DNA of 64,000 bases from Nocardia fluminea (GTDB lineage: Bacteria > Actinomycetota > Actinomycetes > Mycobacteriales > Mycobacteriaceae), in NCBI RefSeq assembly GCF_002846365.1, contig NZ_PJMW01000002.1:3720001-3784000 (forward strand), written 5' to 3'. The notes under the pieces were generated by a model. It did not search any database, was not told where the DNA came from, and worked only from the letters and a program-made list of their open reading frames with translations. Positions 35,006 through 43,649 of the stretch are shown here, one piece after another; position 1 is the stretch's first letter; every line of letters begins with the position of its first letter. Made by a program: the position numbers and the translations under genes.

Positions 35006-35093
35006 GGGTGCGATTCGGGTGTGTTTCGGGTGTTGTTTGGGTGCGTTTCGGGTGTTGTTTGGGTGTGGTTCGGGTGCGTTTCGGGTGCGGGTC
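35006..35093 (+). repeat. Eight 11-bp iteron-like units, direct
   Basis: Units, in order: GGGTGCGATTC, GGGTGTGTTTC, GGGTGTTGTTT, GGGTGCGTTTC, GGGTGTTGTTT, GGGTGTGGTTC, GGGTGCGTTTC, GGGTGCGGGTC. The invariant part is GGGTG. The 11-bp period keeps every copy on about the same DNA face. A frame through it codes a repeat such as THPNNTRNTPE, but the 11-bp period cannot encode a regular peptide repeat, so it is not a gene. Confidence 0.9.
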
Positions 35094-35142
35094 TGTTGTG
35101 TCCTTGTGAGGTCGGAATTGGTTTCACCGAGCAGGAGTTATC

Positions 35143-36477
35143 GTGACGAATTCAGAATGGGATGAATACCCGGAATCGAGCGAATCAGGGGCATCGCCGT
35201 TGGCGGTGGTGCGGTCAAGTTTCGACCGGATCGCCGCACAGCCGCTGCCCACTCATCCGCGCCCCGTACCGACCACGGGACCGACAGCGCAACCGGTGCG
35301 CTCGTGGGAACAGGTGCGTGATCGGCTGCGTGATCCGGCGGTCGGTTTCGCCGAAGTCGACGCGATCTGGGGATGGCTGATCGAGCGCTCCCGCCTTGTC
35401 GGCCACGACGCGACGCTGATGTGCGCGTGCCTGGCAGAGCCGATCCTGGCCAAGACGGCAACCAGATTCGCGACCTCGTCCCACGCCGAGCGCGAGGACA
35501 TCGAGTCCGAAATCCTGGCCGGGTTCTTCGCCCACCTCACACGGGTCGATCTGGACCGGCCGTGGGTGTTGCTTCGGTTGCGGTGGGCGGTCTACCGCGC
35601 CGCCGCGACCGTTCACCGGCAGGAATCGGGCGTGACATCGGTCGCTGACATCGGGACCGATCTCGGCCCGATCGGAGACCACGCGCGGCTGATGGTGTCC
35701 CAGCCCGGTCACCCCGAGACCGTGCTCGCCCACGCCATCACCGCTGGGGTGATCACCGAGAAAGCAGCGGAGCTGATCGCGGTCTCGCGCTGGGAACGCC
35801 GGTCGCTGACCTCGCTCGCCGACGAACGCGAAGAGTCGGTGTGGGCGCTACGCAAACGACGCCGTCGCGCCGAACAACGACTCCTGGCCTGGATGACCGA
35901 ACGCGCCCAAGACACCCAGGGCACCACCAGCACAGTCGAAGCCCACGCGCAGATCACACTCGCCCGCACCGATGCGAGGAGTTTGCCGCGGCGAGGTCGC
36001 CGACCAGAACAGGACTCGCCCGCACCGGCACCATCGAGCACCGAGCACCGAGCACGGGCGGGTGGCGGCGTGAACGCGAACCGAATTCAGCTCACCGAGG
36101 TTGGAACTGCCCGCACCACACCGAAGGTGTTGCGGCGGCACTGGCGCAGGATCCTCGCCGTGCTGGGCACGGTGGCAGTGGTGGGGGTGCTGGTGTCCGG
36201 GTCGGCGTCGGCCGCACCACCGGAGCCGGTGGTGCTGGCGCTCGCCTCATCGCTGGATGAGGTGCTCGACAACATCCGCAACTGGCTGATCGGCATCCTC
36301 GCCGGTTTGGCGACGGTGTGTCTGACCGTGGCCGGGGCCCGGTATCTGATTGGTGCGGGCGATCCCGCCGAGACGGAGAAGGCCAAGACCGCCTTTCGTG
36401 CCGCGTGCCTGGGATACGCGCTGGCGATGCTCGCACCGGTGGTCGTCGCTGTCCTCAAGTCCCTTGTCGGGGCCTGA
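35143..36477 (+). CDS. Sigma-factor-like protein in frame with a VirB2/pilin-like C-terminus
   Basis: A 444-aa ORF from GTG 35143, 8 nt after GGAG. Residues 50-260 resemble a sigma-70-like protein: 'YRAAATVHRQ' and 'RPWVLLRLRWAV' (region 2-like), then a helix-turn-helix 'SRWERRSLTSLADEREESV' (region 4-like). Residues from about 310 are a small membrane protein: basic start, signal-like helix ending 'VSGSASAAPPE', then two hydrophobic helices around 'GAGDPAETEKAK', the usual VirB2/TrbC-type pilin pattern. No stop separates the parts. Whether one fused product or two proteins are made is unclear (see 36070-36477). Confidence 0.65.
   Translation: MTNSEWDEYPESSESGASPLAVVRSSFDRIAAQPLPTHPRPVPTTGPTAQPVRSWEQVRDRLRDPAVGFAEVDAIWGWLIERSRLVGHDATLMCACLAEPILAKTATRFATSSHAEREDIESEILAGFFAHLTRVDLDRPWVLLRLRWAVYRAAATVHRQESGVTSVADIGTDLGPIGDHARLMVSQPGHPETVLAHAITAGVITEKAAELIAVSRWERRSLTSLADEREESVWALRKRRRRAEQRLLAWMTERAQDTQGTTSTVEAHAQITLARTDARSLPRRGRRPEQDSPAPAPSSTEHRARAGGGVNANRIQLTEVGTARTTPKVLRRHWRRILAVLGTVAVVGVLVSGSASAAPPEPVVLALASSLDEVLDNIRNWLIGILAGLATVCLTVAGARYLIGAGDPAETEKAKTAFRAACLGYALAMLAPVVVAVLKSLVGA
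36070..36477 (+). CDS. VirB2-like pilin or small T4SS membrane protein (internal start)
   Basis: An internal GTG at 36070 would yield a 135-aa protein with signal helix ('ILAVLGTVAVVGVLVSG'), cleavage near 'ASAAPPE', and two transmembrane helices ('WLIGILAGLATVCLTVAGARY' in part, and 'ALAMLAPVVVAVLKS'). This is the normal size and shape of a conjugative pilin. The ribosome site is weak. It overlaps in frame with the sigma-like ORF. It directly precedes the VirB6-like gene, the expected place for such a pilin. Confidence 0.55.
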   Translation: MNANRIQLTEVGTARTTPKVLRRHWRRILAVLGTVAVVGVLVSGSASAAPPEPVVLALASSLDEVLDNIRNWLIGILAGLATVCLTVAGARYLIGAGDPAETEKAKTAFRAACLGYALAMLAPVVVAVLKSLVGA

Positions 36478-36479
36478 CG

Positions 36480-38339
36480 ATGAGCACCCCGCTCGAGGTC
36501 GGGCACGCGCCTGGTCCCGTGTCGAGGCTGTCGAGAGTCCTGCACGCCGCTGCGGCGGTGTCGGCGGCGGTACTCGTCGCGGTGCTGTTCGGACTCACCG
36601 GCACAGGTAGCGCCGTCGCGCAGCCGACGACCCCGACCGTCCCGGTGACCCCGACACCGACACCGACACCGACCACACCACCGGTCACGACCACACCGCC
36701 CAGCCGCTGGGTGACACCGCCCTCGACCACGAGTCCGGTCTCACCCACCCCCACCGTGCCCGGCACGGCCCCGACGCCCGGATCTGGGGCGGGGTCGGCC
36801 GAGTGCGGGGTCACCGACATCAACGGGTGCGTGGAGAACGCGATCGACGGGTTCTTCCAACGGTTGGTCGACTCCGCGCTCGACCCGCTCCTGGAATTGC
36901 TGTCGGAAACCTTGCTCACCACTCCCGAGCCCAGTGAGATCCCGCAGATCGGGGTGCTGTGGAACCAGTCATGGCAGCTCATGACGGCCCTGTATGTGTT
37001 GGTGGTCATGGCGGCCGGGGTGCTGCTGATGGTGCGCGAGACCCTGCAAACACAGTGGTCGATCCGGGAGCTGGCACCCCGGCTGGTGGTCGGGTTCATC
37101 GCCGGGGCGATGAGCATGGTCATCGCCACGACCGCGATCGGCTTCGCCAACGCCCTCGCGAGGGCCCTCGGCGGAGACGGCGTCGGCTCCGACTCAGCGG
37201 CAGCGGGATTGAAAGAGCTGGCCACGACCGGCCCGCAAAGTCAGAGTTTCGGGCTGGTGCTCATGCTCGCGCTGGTGGTGATGCTCGTCGTGTTGGTCAT
37301 CGCCTACGTGGTCCGGGTCGCGATCACCATCCTGCTGATCGTCGCCGCACCGCTGGCTTTGATGTGTCACGGCCTACCCGGTGTCGAGGGCGTGGCGCGG
37401 TGGTGGTGGCGCTCGTTCGCCGCGTGCCTGGCGATCCAAGTCGTGCAATCGCTGACCTTGGTAACCGTGTTGCGCGTGTTCCTCACCCCGGGCGGGTGGG
37501 AGGTCTTCGGGCCGAACGCGAACGGGATCGTGAACCTGATCGTGGCCCTGGCGCTGATGGGGGTGTTGATCAAGACCCCGTTCTGGCTGTTGTCGGTCAT
37601 GAAGATCGGCCAAGGCCGAAGCTTCGTCGGCTCGATCGCCCGCGCCTACCTCACCTACAAAACCCTCGGTCTACTCAAAGGCGCCTCATCCGGGGGCAAG
37701 CGTGCCGCTGCGGGCACCCCGGCCCGGCGTGGGCAGACCGCCACCCCGGCCCGACCACCGGACCCGTACGCGCGGGTGCGCGCCACCCGTGACGGGCAAC
37801 TGATGCTGCCGTTGGAAGGGGTGCGCCGAGTCCGGCGACGACCGAGCCCCGCCCCCGCCGCCACCGGAAGCGCGGCCCCGGCCCGTCCGGCCCGGTCCTC
37901 GCGTGGGCGGCAACTCGCGTTCGACTTCACCCCACCCGACCCCTATCGCGGGATCCGCCCCGGGGCCGGGGGTCAGTACCCGCTGCCGATCGCGGTGCGC
38001 CGGGTACGACCCACACCGCCAACACCACCACAGCCACCACAGCCAGCGCGGGCATCGCTGCGAGCTGGCACTGGGAACCGTGCCCAACAGCTCGCCTTCG
38101 ATTTCACCGAACCGCCACCGGCCGATCCCTATGCCCGGATCCGCCCGACCCGCAGCGGCCAGTACCCGCTGCCGATCCCGGTCACCCGGGTCGCACCCGC
38201 ACCGCCACCGACCATCCCACCCCAACCACCAGCGCCCGCGCCGAGGCGCTCGGCCGGGCGGCAACTGCACCTGCCGATGCCTGATCTGCCTGTGCGCCGC
38301 CGCGCCCCGCGTACTCCCCGAGGAGGCAACCTTCCATGA
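36480..38339 (+). CDS. VirB6/TrbL-like channel protein with a repeat-bearing C-terminal tail
   Basis: A 619-aa protein. It has a signal-type helix at 20-40, a Pro/Thr-rich outside linker (48-110), and then a membrane core (about 165-390) with at least five hydrophobic helices, as in TrbL/VirB6 proteins. From residue 410 the tail is Pro/Arg-rich and repeats a module 'PPDPY...IRP...GQYPLPI' with 'RQLAFDF'. The tail contains six Q-starting hydrophobic hexads: QLMLPL (440), QLAFDF (478), QYPLPI (499), QLAFDF (537), QYPLPI (561), QLHLPM (595). Start ATG 36480 lies 2 nt after the previous stop. The stop overlaps the VirB4 start (ATGA). Confidence 0.82.
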   Translation: MSTPLEVGHAPGPVSRLSRVLHAAAAVSAAVLVAVLFGLTGTGSAVAQPTTPTVPVTPTPTPTPTTPPVTTTPPSRWVTPPSTTSPVSPTPTVPGTAPTPGSGAGSAECGVTDINGCVENAIDGFFQRLVDSALDPLLELLSETLLTTPEPSEIPQIGVLWNQSWQLMTALYVLVVMAAGVLLMVRETLQTQWSIRELAPRLVVGFIAGAMSMVIATTAIGFANALARALGGDGVGSDSAAAGLKELATTGPQSQSFGLVLMLALVVMLVVLVIAYVVRVAITILLIVAAPLALMCHGLPGVEGVARWWWRSFAACLAIQVVQSLTLVTVLRVFLTPGGWEVFGPNANGIVNLIVALALMGVLIKTPFWLLSVMKIGQGRSFVGSIARAYLTYKTLGLLKGASSGGKRAAAGTPARRGQTATPARPPDPYARVRATRDGQLMLPLEGVRRVRRRPSPAPAATGSAAPARPARSSRGRQLAFDFTPPDPYRGIRPGAGGQYPLPIAVRRVRPTPPTPPQPPQPARASLRAGTGNRAQQLAFDFTEPPPADPYARIRPTRSGQYPLPIPVTRVAPAPPPTIPPQPPAPAPRRSAGRQLHLPMPDLPVRRRAPRTPRGGNLP

Positions 38340-41293
38340 CAACGATCGTGCGCATACCCGCCGACGTGGACAGAAGCGACCGGATCATCGGCCCCTTCAC
38401 GATCCGCCACGTCGCTGTCCTCGCCAGCACCGCGCTGGGGCTGTACACGGTGTGGATCGCGACCAAGACGGTGATCGCCCCGGTGATCTTCGTCGCCGCC
38501 GTGACCCCGATCGCCATCGGAACCACGATCGCGGTCCTGACCCGCCGCGACGGGCTCTCTGCCGATCTGCTGCTCGTGGCCGCGATCCGCCACCGTCTTC
38601 GACCCCGACACCTCGTGTCATCACGCGGGTCCGGAGCTGGCAGGCGGCAGGCCCCGCGCTGGATCACCGACCGCGCCACCCGATCCCGGCCGCGACCGCC
38701 CGCTCCGGCGGCATTGACCGCGCAGGCAGTGCGGTTGCCCGAATCAGTGTCCGCCAGCGCCAGCGGCGGTGTCGGAGTGATCGACCTCGGCACCGACGGG
38801 CTCGCAGTCATCGCGGTCGCGGGCACCCTCAACCTGTCGCTGCGAACCCCGACCGAACAAGACAGCCTCGTCGGACAACTCGCCGGATGGCTCCACACCC
38901 TGCGCCAACCCGTCCAGATCCTCGTCCGCTCCGCCCGCCTGGACCTGACCGAACACATCACCGGCCTACACACCGCCGCCGGACAGATGTCACCGGAGCT
39001 GGCTGCCGCCGCGCTCGACCACGCCGACCACCTCACCGACCTGGTCGCCGCCGAACAACCCACCCACCGCCAAGCTCTGCTGATCTGGCGCGAACCAGCC
39101 GAGGGTCTGTCGGCCACCAGGGCTCGGCCCCGACTGCCCGGCCGTGGCCGGGCGCGGCGCGCGGTCTCGGCCGCCGCGCGCCGAGGCGCGGAGTCGCGGT
39201 TGTTGCGCCGGATGAACGAGGCCGCCGATGTTCTGGGTCCGTTGGGGGTGTCGGTCACCGGCCTCGACGACGCGCAAGCCTTGGCGGTGTTGACCAGTTG
39301 CACCAACCCCGAGGGTCTTGTTTCGGCCGCCGCCGACATCGCCGCGCCCTCGGCGATCATCACCACCGACCCCGACTCCGCAGTACCGGACCCGTTCACT
39401 GGTAAGACCGGGTTCGCGCCGGAATCGCTGACCATCAGTACCCGCCATCTCGAGATCGGCTCGGACTGGGCACAAACTCTCGCGGTCACCGGATACCCGA
39501 GGGAAGTGACGGCCGGCTGGCTCGCACCACTGCTCTCGCATCCCGGCCGCGTCGAGGTCGCCATCCACATCGACCCCGTCGACCCGGTCACCGCCGCCAC
39601 CCGGTTACGCCGCCAACAGGCACGGCTCGAGTCCTCCCGGATGGGCGACCTCGGCCGAGGCCGCGTGTCCGACCCGCAGATCGATGTCGCCGTCGAAGAC
39701 GCCGCCGACCTGTCCGCCCGGGTCGCACGCGCCGAAGCCAGACTGTTCCGGGTCGCGGTGTATCTGAGCGTGCACGCCGACTCCGAAACAGAACTGGCCG
39801 ACGAGGTCGCCGCCGTGCGAGCCCTGGCAGCGAGCCTGCTCGTCGACACCTGCACCCTGTCCTACCGCGCCGCTCAAGCCTGGGCCACCACCCTGCCCTT
39901 GGGCCTGGATCTGATCCGGGTGCAGCGGACCTTCGACACCACCGCCCTCGCCGCGGCATTCCCGTTCGACTCCCCACAACTACCCGCCCCCGATCCGGCC
40001 CAGGCCGCCCGCCCGCACGGGGTGCTCTACGGCCGCGACGCCGCCTCAGGGCTGTTGTTCGTGGACCGGTTCGCTCCCGAAGCCCACAACCACAACCTCG
40101 TCATCCTCGGCCGATCCGGGGCAGGCAAGTCCTACCTGGTCAAAACCGAGATCCTGCGCTCGCTCTATCGCGGCATCGAACAAATCGTCATCGACCCCGA
40201 AGACGAATACCGCCGCCTGGCCGACACCGTCGGCGGCACCCACATCCGCCTCGGCGCACCGGGCGTGCGACTCAACCCGTTCGACCTCGAAATCCACACC
40301 CGCCCAGATGGTCGCCGCAGCGCCCCACCTGACGGGCTCACCCGCCGCAAACTGTTCCTCCACACGCTGATCCAGGTGTTGCTCGGCGACCAAACCGCCG
40401 CGCAGAGAACAGCATTGGACACCGCCCTGGCCGACACATACACCGCCGCCGGGATCACCGACGATCCCGCGACGTGGACCCGGCCCGCGCCCACACTGAG
40501 CGGGTTGCGTGCCCAACTCGACCGACTCGGTTCCCCCACTGCCACCGAGCTGGCAGCTGGGCTACACCCCTACGTCGGCGAGGGCGCCTATGCCGGGGTA
40601 TTGGACGGGCCGACCACCACCGACCCCGAAGGTGGGCTGATCGTGTTCTCGCTGCGGGATCTACCCGAGGAGCTGAAAACGATCGGCACCCTCCTTGTGC
40701 TGGATTTGACGTGGCGGCGGGTGTCGCACCCGGGCCTGCGGCGGCCCCGGATGATCACCGTGGACGAGGCATGGCTATTGCTGAGTCAGCCTGCCGGAGC
40801 ACGATTCCTGTTCCGGGCGGCGAAGAGCTTCCGTAAACACTGGGCCGGGCTGACCGTGGCCACCCAGGACTGCGCCGATGTGTGCTCCACCGAACTCGGC
40901 AAGGCGATCGTGTCCAACGCCGCGACGCAGATCCTGCTGCGTCAAGCGCCCCAGGCCATCGATGAAGTCGCGACCGCGTTCCACCTCTCCGACGGTGAAC
41001 AACAGTTCCTGCTCTCGGCAGCGAGGGGAAGCGGTCTCCTCACAGCAGGGGGCGATCGGGCCGTGTTTGGTTCGCTGGCTTCGTTCACCGAGAACGCCAT
41101 CATCACCACCGACCCCAGCGAGCTCGCCGCCAGTGCCGACGAACCAGGCATCGACATCGATATCGACCCTTCGTCAACGCTGCCAGCTCTCACCGCACAA
41201 GGCGATCCCGCGACCGCCCCGTCTCACCGTGGCAAGGACGACATCGATGCCGACGAGAAGGAAGAGGTGGTGCTCGACAACCGTGCGGCCTGA
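38336..41293 (+). CDS. PrgI-VirB4-type conjugation ATPase
   Basis: A 985-aa protein. Residues 1-90 are a PrgI-like small membrane domain with two helices ('VAVLASTALGLYTVWIA' and 'VIFVAAVTPIAIGTTIAVL' in part). The rest is a VirB4/TraC ATPase with Walker A 'LGRSGAGKSYLVK' near residue 593, 'IVIDPEDEYRRL', Walker B 'MITVDEAWLLL' and 'LTVATQDCADV'. Fusion of PrgI and VirB4 is common in actinobacterial ICEs. This is the motor of the T4SS channel. The C-terminus is an acidic tail. Confidence 0.92.
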   Translation: MTTIVRIPADVDRSDRIIGPFTIRHVAVLASTALGLYTVWIATKTVIAPVIFVAAVTPIAIGTTIAVLTRRDGLSADLLLVAAIRHRLRPRHLVSSRGSGAGRRQAPRWITDRATRSRPRPPAPAALTAQAVRLPESVSASASGGVGVIDLGTDGLAVIAVAGTLNLSLRTPTEQDSLVGQLAGWLHTLRQPVQILVRSARLDLTEHITGLHTAAGQMSPELAAAALDHADHLTDLVAAEQPTHRQALLIWREPAEGLSATRARPRLPGRGRARRAVSAAARRGAESRLLRRMNEAADVLGPLGVSVTGLDDAQALAVLTSCTNPEGLVSAAADIAAPSAIITTDPDSAVPDPFTGKTGFAPESLTISTRHLEIGSDWAQTLAVTGYPREVTAGWLAPLLSHPGRVEVAIHIDPVDPVTAATRLRRQQARLESSRMGDLGRGRVSDPQIDVAVEDAADLSARVARAEARLFRVAVYLSVHADSETELADEVAAVRALAASLLVDTCTLSYRAAQAWATTLPLGLDLIRVQRTFDTTALAAAFPFDSPQLPAPDPAQAARPHGVLYGRDAASGLLFVDRFAPEAHNHNLVILGRSGAGKSYLVKTEILRSLYRGIEQIVIDPEDEYRRLADTVGGTHIRLGAPGVRLNPFDLEIHTRPDGRRSAPPDGLTRRKLFLHTLIQVLLGDQTAAQRTALDTALADTYTAAGITDDPATWTRPAPTLSGLRAQLDRLGSPTATELAAGLHPYVGEGAYAGVLDGPTTTDPEGGLIVFSLRDLPEELKTIGTLLVLDLTWRRVSHPGLRRPRMITVDEAWLLLSQPAGARFLFRAAKSFRKHWAGLTVATQDCADVCSTELGKAIVSNAATQILLRQAPQAIDEVATAFHLSDGEQQFLLSAARGSGLLTAGGDRAVFGSLASFTENAIITTDPSELAASADEPGIDIDIDPSSTLPALTAQGDPATAPSHRGKDDIDADEKEEVVLDNRAA

Positions 41294-41311
41294 AACCCGC
41301 TGCGCCACATC

Positions 41312-41530
41312 ATGAGCGAACACCGTCTCGCCGCAACACTGAACCGGCAACCGTCATCACCGCCCCGGGATCACGCACCCAGCACGCGCGCAGGCGGATT
41401 CGCGGCCCCGCACCGGCCCCACATCACAACAACCGCCGGGTCGGCCACCCAGGGGCCGGAATCGATCACCGCTGCCGCAGAACCGTTGCACGAGAAGGTA
41501 GTTGACGACCCGGGGCCTACGGAGCGTTGA
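41312..41530 (+). CDS. Possible small protein between virB4 and the excisionase
   Basis: A 72-aa ORF beginning 18 nt after the VirB4 stop. The composition is Pro/Thr/Ala-rich with an acidic C-terminus ('EKVVDDPGPTER') and no recognisable domain. No good ribosome site is visible. It may be a chance ORF. Confidence 0.3.
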   Translation: MSEHRLAATLNRQPSSPPRDHAPSTRAGGFAAPHRPHITTTAGSATQGPESITAAAEPLHEKVVDDPGPTER

Positions 41531-41600
41531 TAGACCCGCCCTACCCCGGTGTGCCGACCACAACAACCCCGCGTTGCCCGTTCTTCGAAAGGATCTCCGA

Positions 41601-41840
41601 ATGTCTGACCACACCGACACCCCCGCCCACCAGCACCGGCGACAGGACTGGCTCACCACTGCCGAACTCGCCCAGGAATACGGGTTCGCCATCGGTACCC
41701 TGCGCTACTGGCGTCATACCGGCTACGGCCCCGCCTCTTTCACGCTCGGCCGCAAAGTCGTCTACCGCCGCGAAGCCGTCGAGGCATGGATCGCCGAACA
41801 GGAACAACGCACCCGACGCGGCGGCACCGCCGCCGCCTGA
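41601..41840 (+). CDS. Excisionase-type helix-turn-helix protein
   Basis: A 79-aa protein; ATG 41601 follows GAAAGGA. It contains a MerR-like winged helix: 'WLTTAELAQEYGFAIGTLRYW', then 'YGPASFTLGRKVVYRREAVEAW' (first half). This is the standard AlpA/Xis-type DNA-binding protein placed immediately upstream of the integrase of actinobacterial integrative elements. It directs excision versus integration. The stop is 86 bp before the integrase start. Confidence 0.85.
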   Translation: MSDHTDTPAHQHRRQDWLTTAELAQEYGFAIGTLRYWRHTGYGPASFTLGRKVVYRREAVEAWIAEQEQRTRRGGTAAA

Positions 41841-41926
41841 CCACGCTGACCCCCGCCGGATTTCCCGCTGTTATCGCAGCGGGCGGCGGAGGCCAACACC
41901 CCACAACCCATCAGAGGAATAGAGGC

Positions 41927-43330
41927 ATGGAACAGCCTAAACGAGGCCGCCCGGAACTGGACCCCGGCGTTGTCCCCGAACCGAACGTGAAACCACACCC
42001 GACGCTCGTGGGCGTGTGGACGGCATCGGGGCGGCCCCGCGACTGGAACGGCAACTACCGTCGCATCACCCGCTCATCGCCACCGGAAACCGACACCAGA
42101 GGCCGCGCGAAACCTGACCGGACCGGTGAACGCGCGCGGCGCGCGTTCCTCGACACCGCCCAAGAGTGGGTCGACTCCTCGGTGACATTGGCAGGCGCGC
42201 TGAACAAACGCTCCACCCTTGCCCAGGTATGGGCCGCCTACAAGAGTGATCTCCGCAAACGCGGACGACTTGAGGAGACGATCTACAACTACGAACCGAT
42301 GATGCGCGACACCGTGACCCCCAAATACGGGCTCCGCGAGATCGGCATGGTCAACACCGCCGTCATCGAAGACATGCTCGACTACGTCGGCCGCGAACGC
42401 GGCGGCAGCGCGCCCCGCATCCTGAAAGACAACATCCTGTCCGGGATGTTCCGCTTCGCCATCCGGGTCGGCGCACTCGGACCGGGCAACCCGGTCCGGG
42501 AGGCGCTGTTGCCGAAACCGACGAACTTCTCCCGCCGCCGTGGTGGTGCCGCGTTCGTCGATTCCGCGACAGTGGAACGTCTCCTGATCGCTGTCTACAC
42601 CTCCACCGCGCCGTGCCCGACCTTGGATGACCGCGTCGTCCACCCGACACGCAGACACCGGGTACCCACGGTCACCGAATACTGCGACACCTACGACATC
42701 GCCGACTGGGTACTGTTCGTCGCCGCGACCGGGTGGCGGCTCGGCCAGACCCTGGGGGTATGTGAGTCCGACATCGATTTCGATACCGCAATCCTCACTC
42801 CGCGCGGCGCGGTCCGCCAGCGTGACGGCTCGGCCCAGGTGTGGATCGACTACACCGCCGACAACGCCGAGCAGGATCTCAACCAGGCCAAGTTCATCAC
42901 CAAGCCAGTCCAACTGCCCCAGGTGGTGCTCGACATGATGAGCGCCCGGATCAAGCGGTTGAAGAAGACCAGGTTGGCATTGCCGCCGCGACCCGACGAT
43001 GCCGACTGGCCACAAGACTTGCTGTTCTTCGATCTCGACGACGGCGGACCCCGCAACCTCAAGAGCATGAGCCGACGCTGGCGACGACTGGCCGCCGCGC
43101 TGGGGCTACCCGAGGGGGTCACACCCCACAGTTTGCGTAAACACCTCGGCACCGAAGGCATCTCGGCCGGACTCGACGCGACCAAGGTCGCCGACCAGCT
43201 CGGCAACACCTCCCGGGTACTACGCAAATCCTATGTGCGCCGCCACCAGCCCCACGCGGACGTCACCGCGATGATCGGTGACAAACTCGGCCCCGCCCTG
43301 AGCGAAATAGAACGCCGCCGCTCCGGCTAG
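41927..43330 (+). CDS. int: Tyrosine-recombinase integrase
   Basis: A 467-aa protein; start ATG 41927 follows AGAGGAATAGAGG. The N-terminal arm- and core-binding region (residues 70-190) precedes the catalytic domain. Visible residues: Arg in 'ATGWRLGQ', Lys in 'KFITKPVQLP', His/Arg in 'THSLRKH'-like 'PHSLRKHLG', and the nucleophile Tyr in 'RKSYVRRH'. It integrates the element site-specifically, probably at a tRNA (see the fragment at 45317-45352). A strong hairpin follows 22 nt downstream. Its 3' third also occurs as a decayed copy at 49737-50090. Confidence 0.92.
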   Translation: MEQPKRGRPELDPGVVPEPNVKPHPTLVGVWTASGRPRDWNGNYRRITRSSPPETDTRGRAKPDRTGERARRAFLDTAQEWVDSSVTLAGALNKRSTLAQVWAAYKSDLRKRGRLEETIYNYEPMMRDTVTPKYGLREIGMVNTAVIEDMLDYVGRERGGSAPRILKDNILSGMFRFAIRVGALGPGNPVREALLPKPTNFSRRRGGAAFVDSATVERLLIAVYTSTAPCPTLDDRVVHPTRRHRVPTVTEYCDTYDIADWVLFVAATGWRLGQTLGVCESDIDFDTAILTPRGAVRQRDGSAQVWIDYTADNAEQDLNQAKFITKPVQLPQVVLDMMSARIKRLKKTRLALPPRPDDADWPQDLLFFDLDDGGPRNLKSMSRRWRRLAAALGLPEGVTPHSLRKHLGTEGISAGLDATKVADQLGNTSRVLRKSYVRRHQPHADVTAMIGDKLGPALSEIERRRSG

Positions 43331-43352
43331 CGCTGGCAGTACAGAACGAGAC

Positions 43353-43390
43353 GAAGGGTGGCACCGCTCACCACACGTTGCCACCCCTTC
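43353..43390 (+). terminator. Hairpin after the integrase
   Basis: Arms GAAGGGTGGCA and TGCCACCCCTTC with a 15-nt loop and one bulged C. A diverged copy follows the integrase remnant near 50043-50080. Confidence 0.7.
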
Positions 43391-43649
43391 ACTCTGTCCA
43401 ACCCCGTTACGCCCAGCGCGACCCCACGATCCGCTCTCTACACCCTGGGCCTTCGCCATGTGCACGCGCGTTTGCGGGAGGGTTCTCCTGACAGGCACCA
43501 ACTATTGGTTCGCCTCGCCCCGTGTAGGCGGTCACCCGAGGCAATGCGCACAGTTAGGTCAGATAAATTGCTCGCCTGACGGATCGAGGTCAACGTATTC
43601 TGACGGGATGGCAATCGAGGGTCTGGAAAGCGCGCTGCTCAAGTTTGAG

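Noticed and set aside
34936..35127. A 63-codon minus-strand frame encoding a THPNNTRNTPE-like repeat
   Set aside because: The underlying 11-bp period is not a multiple of three and there is no ribosome site; it is a shadow of the iteron array.
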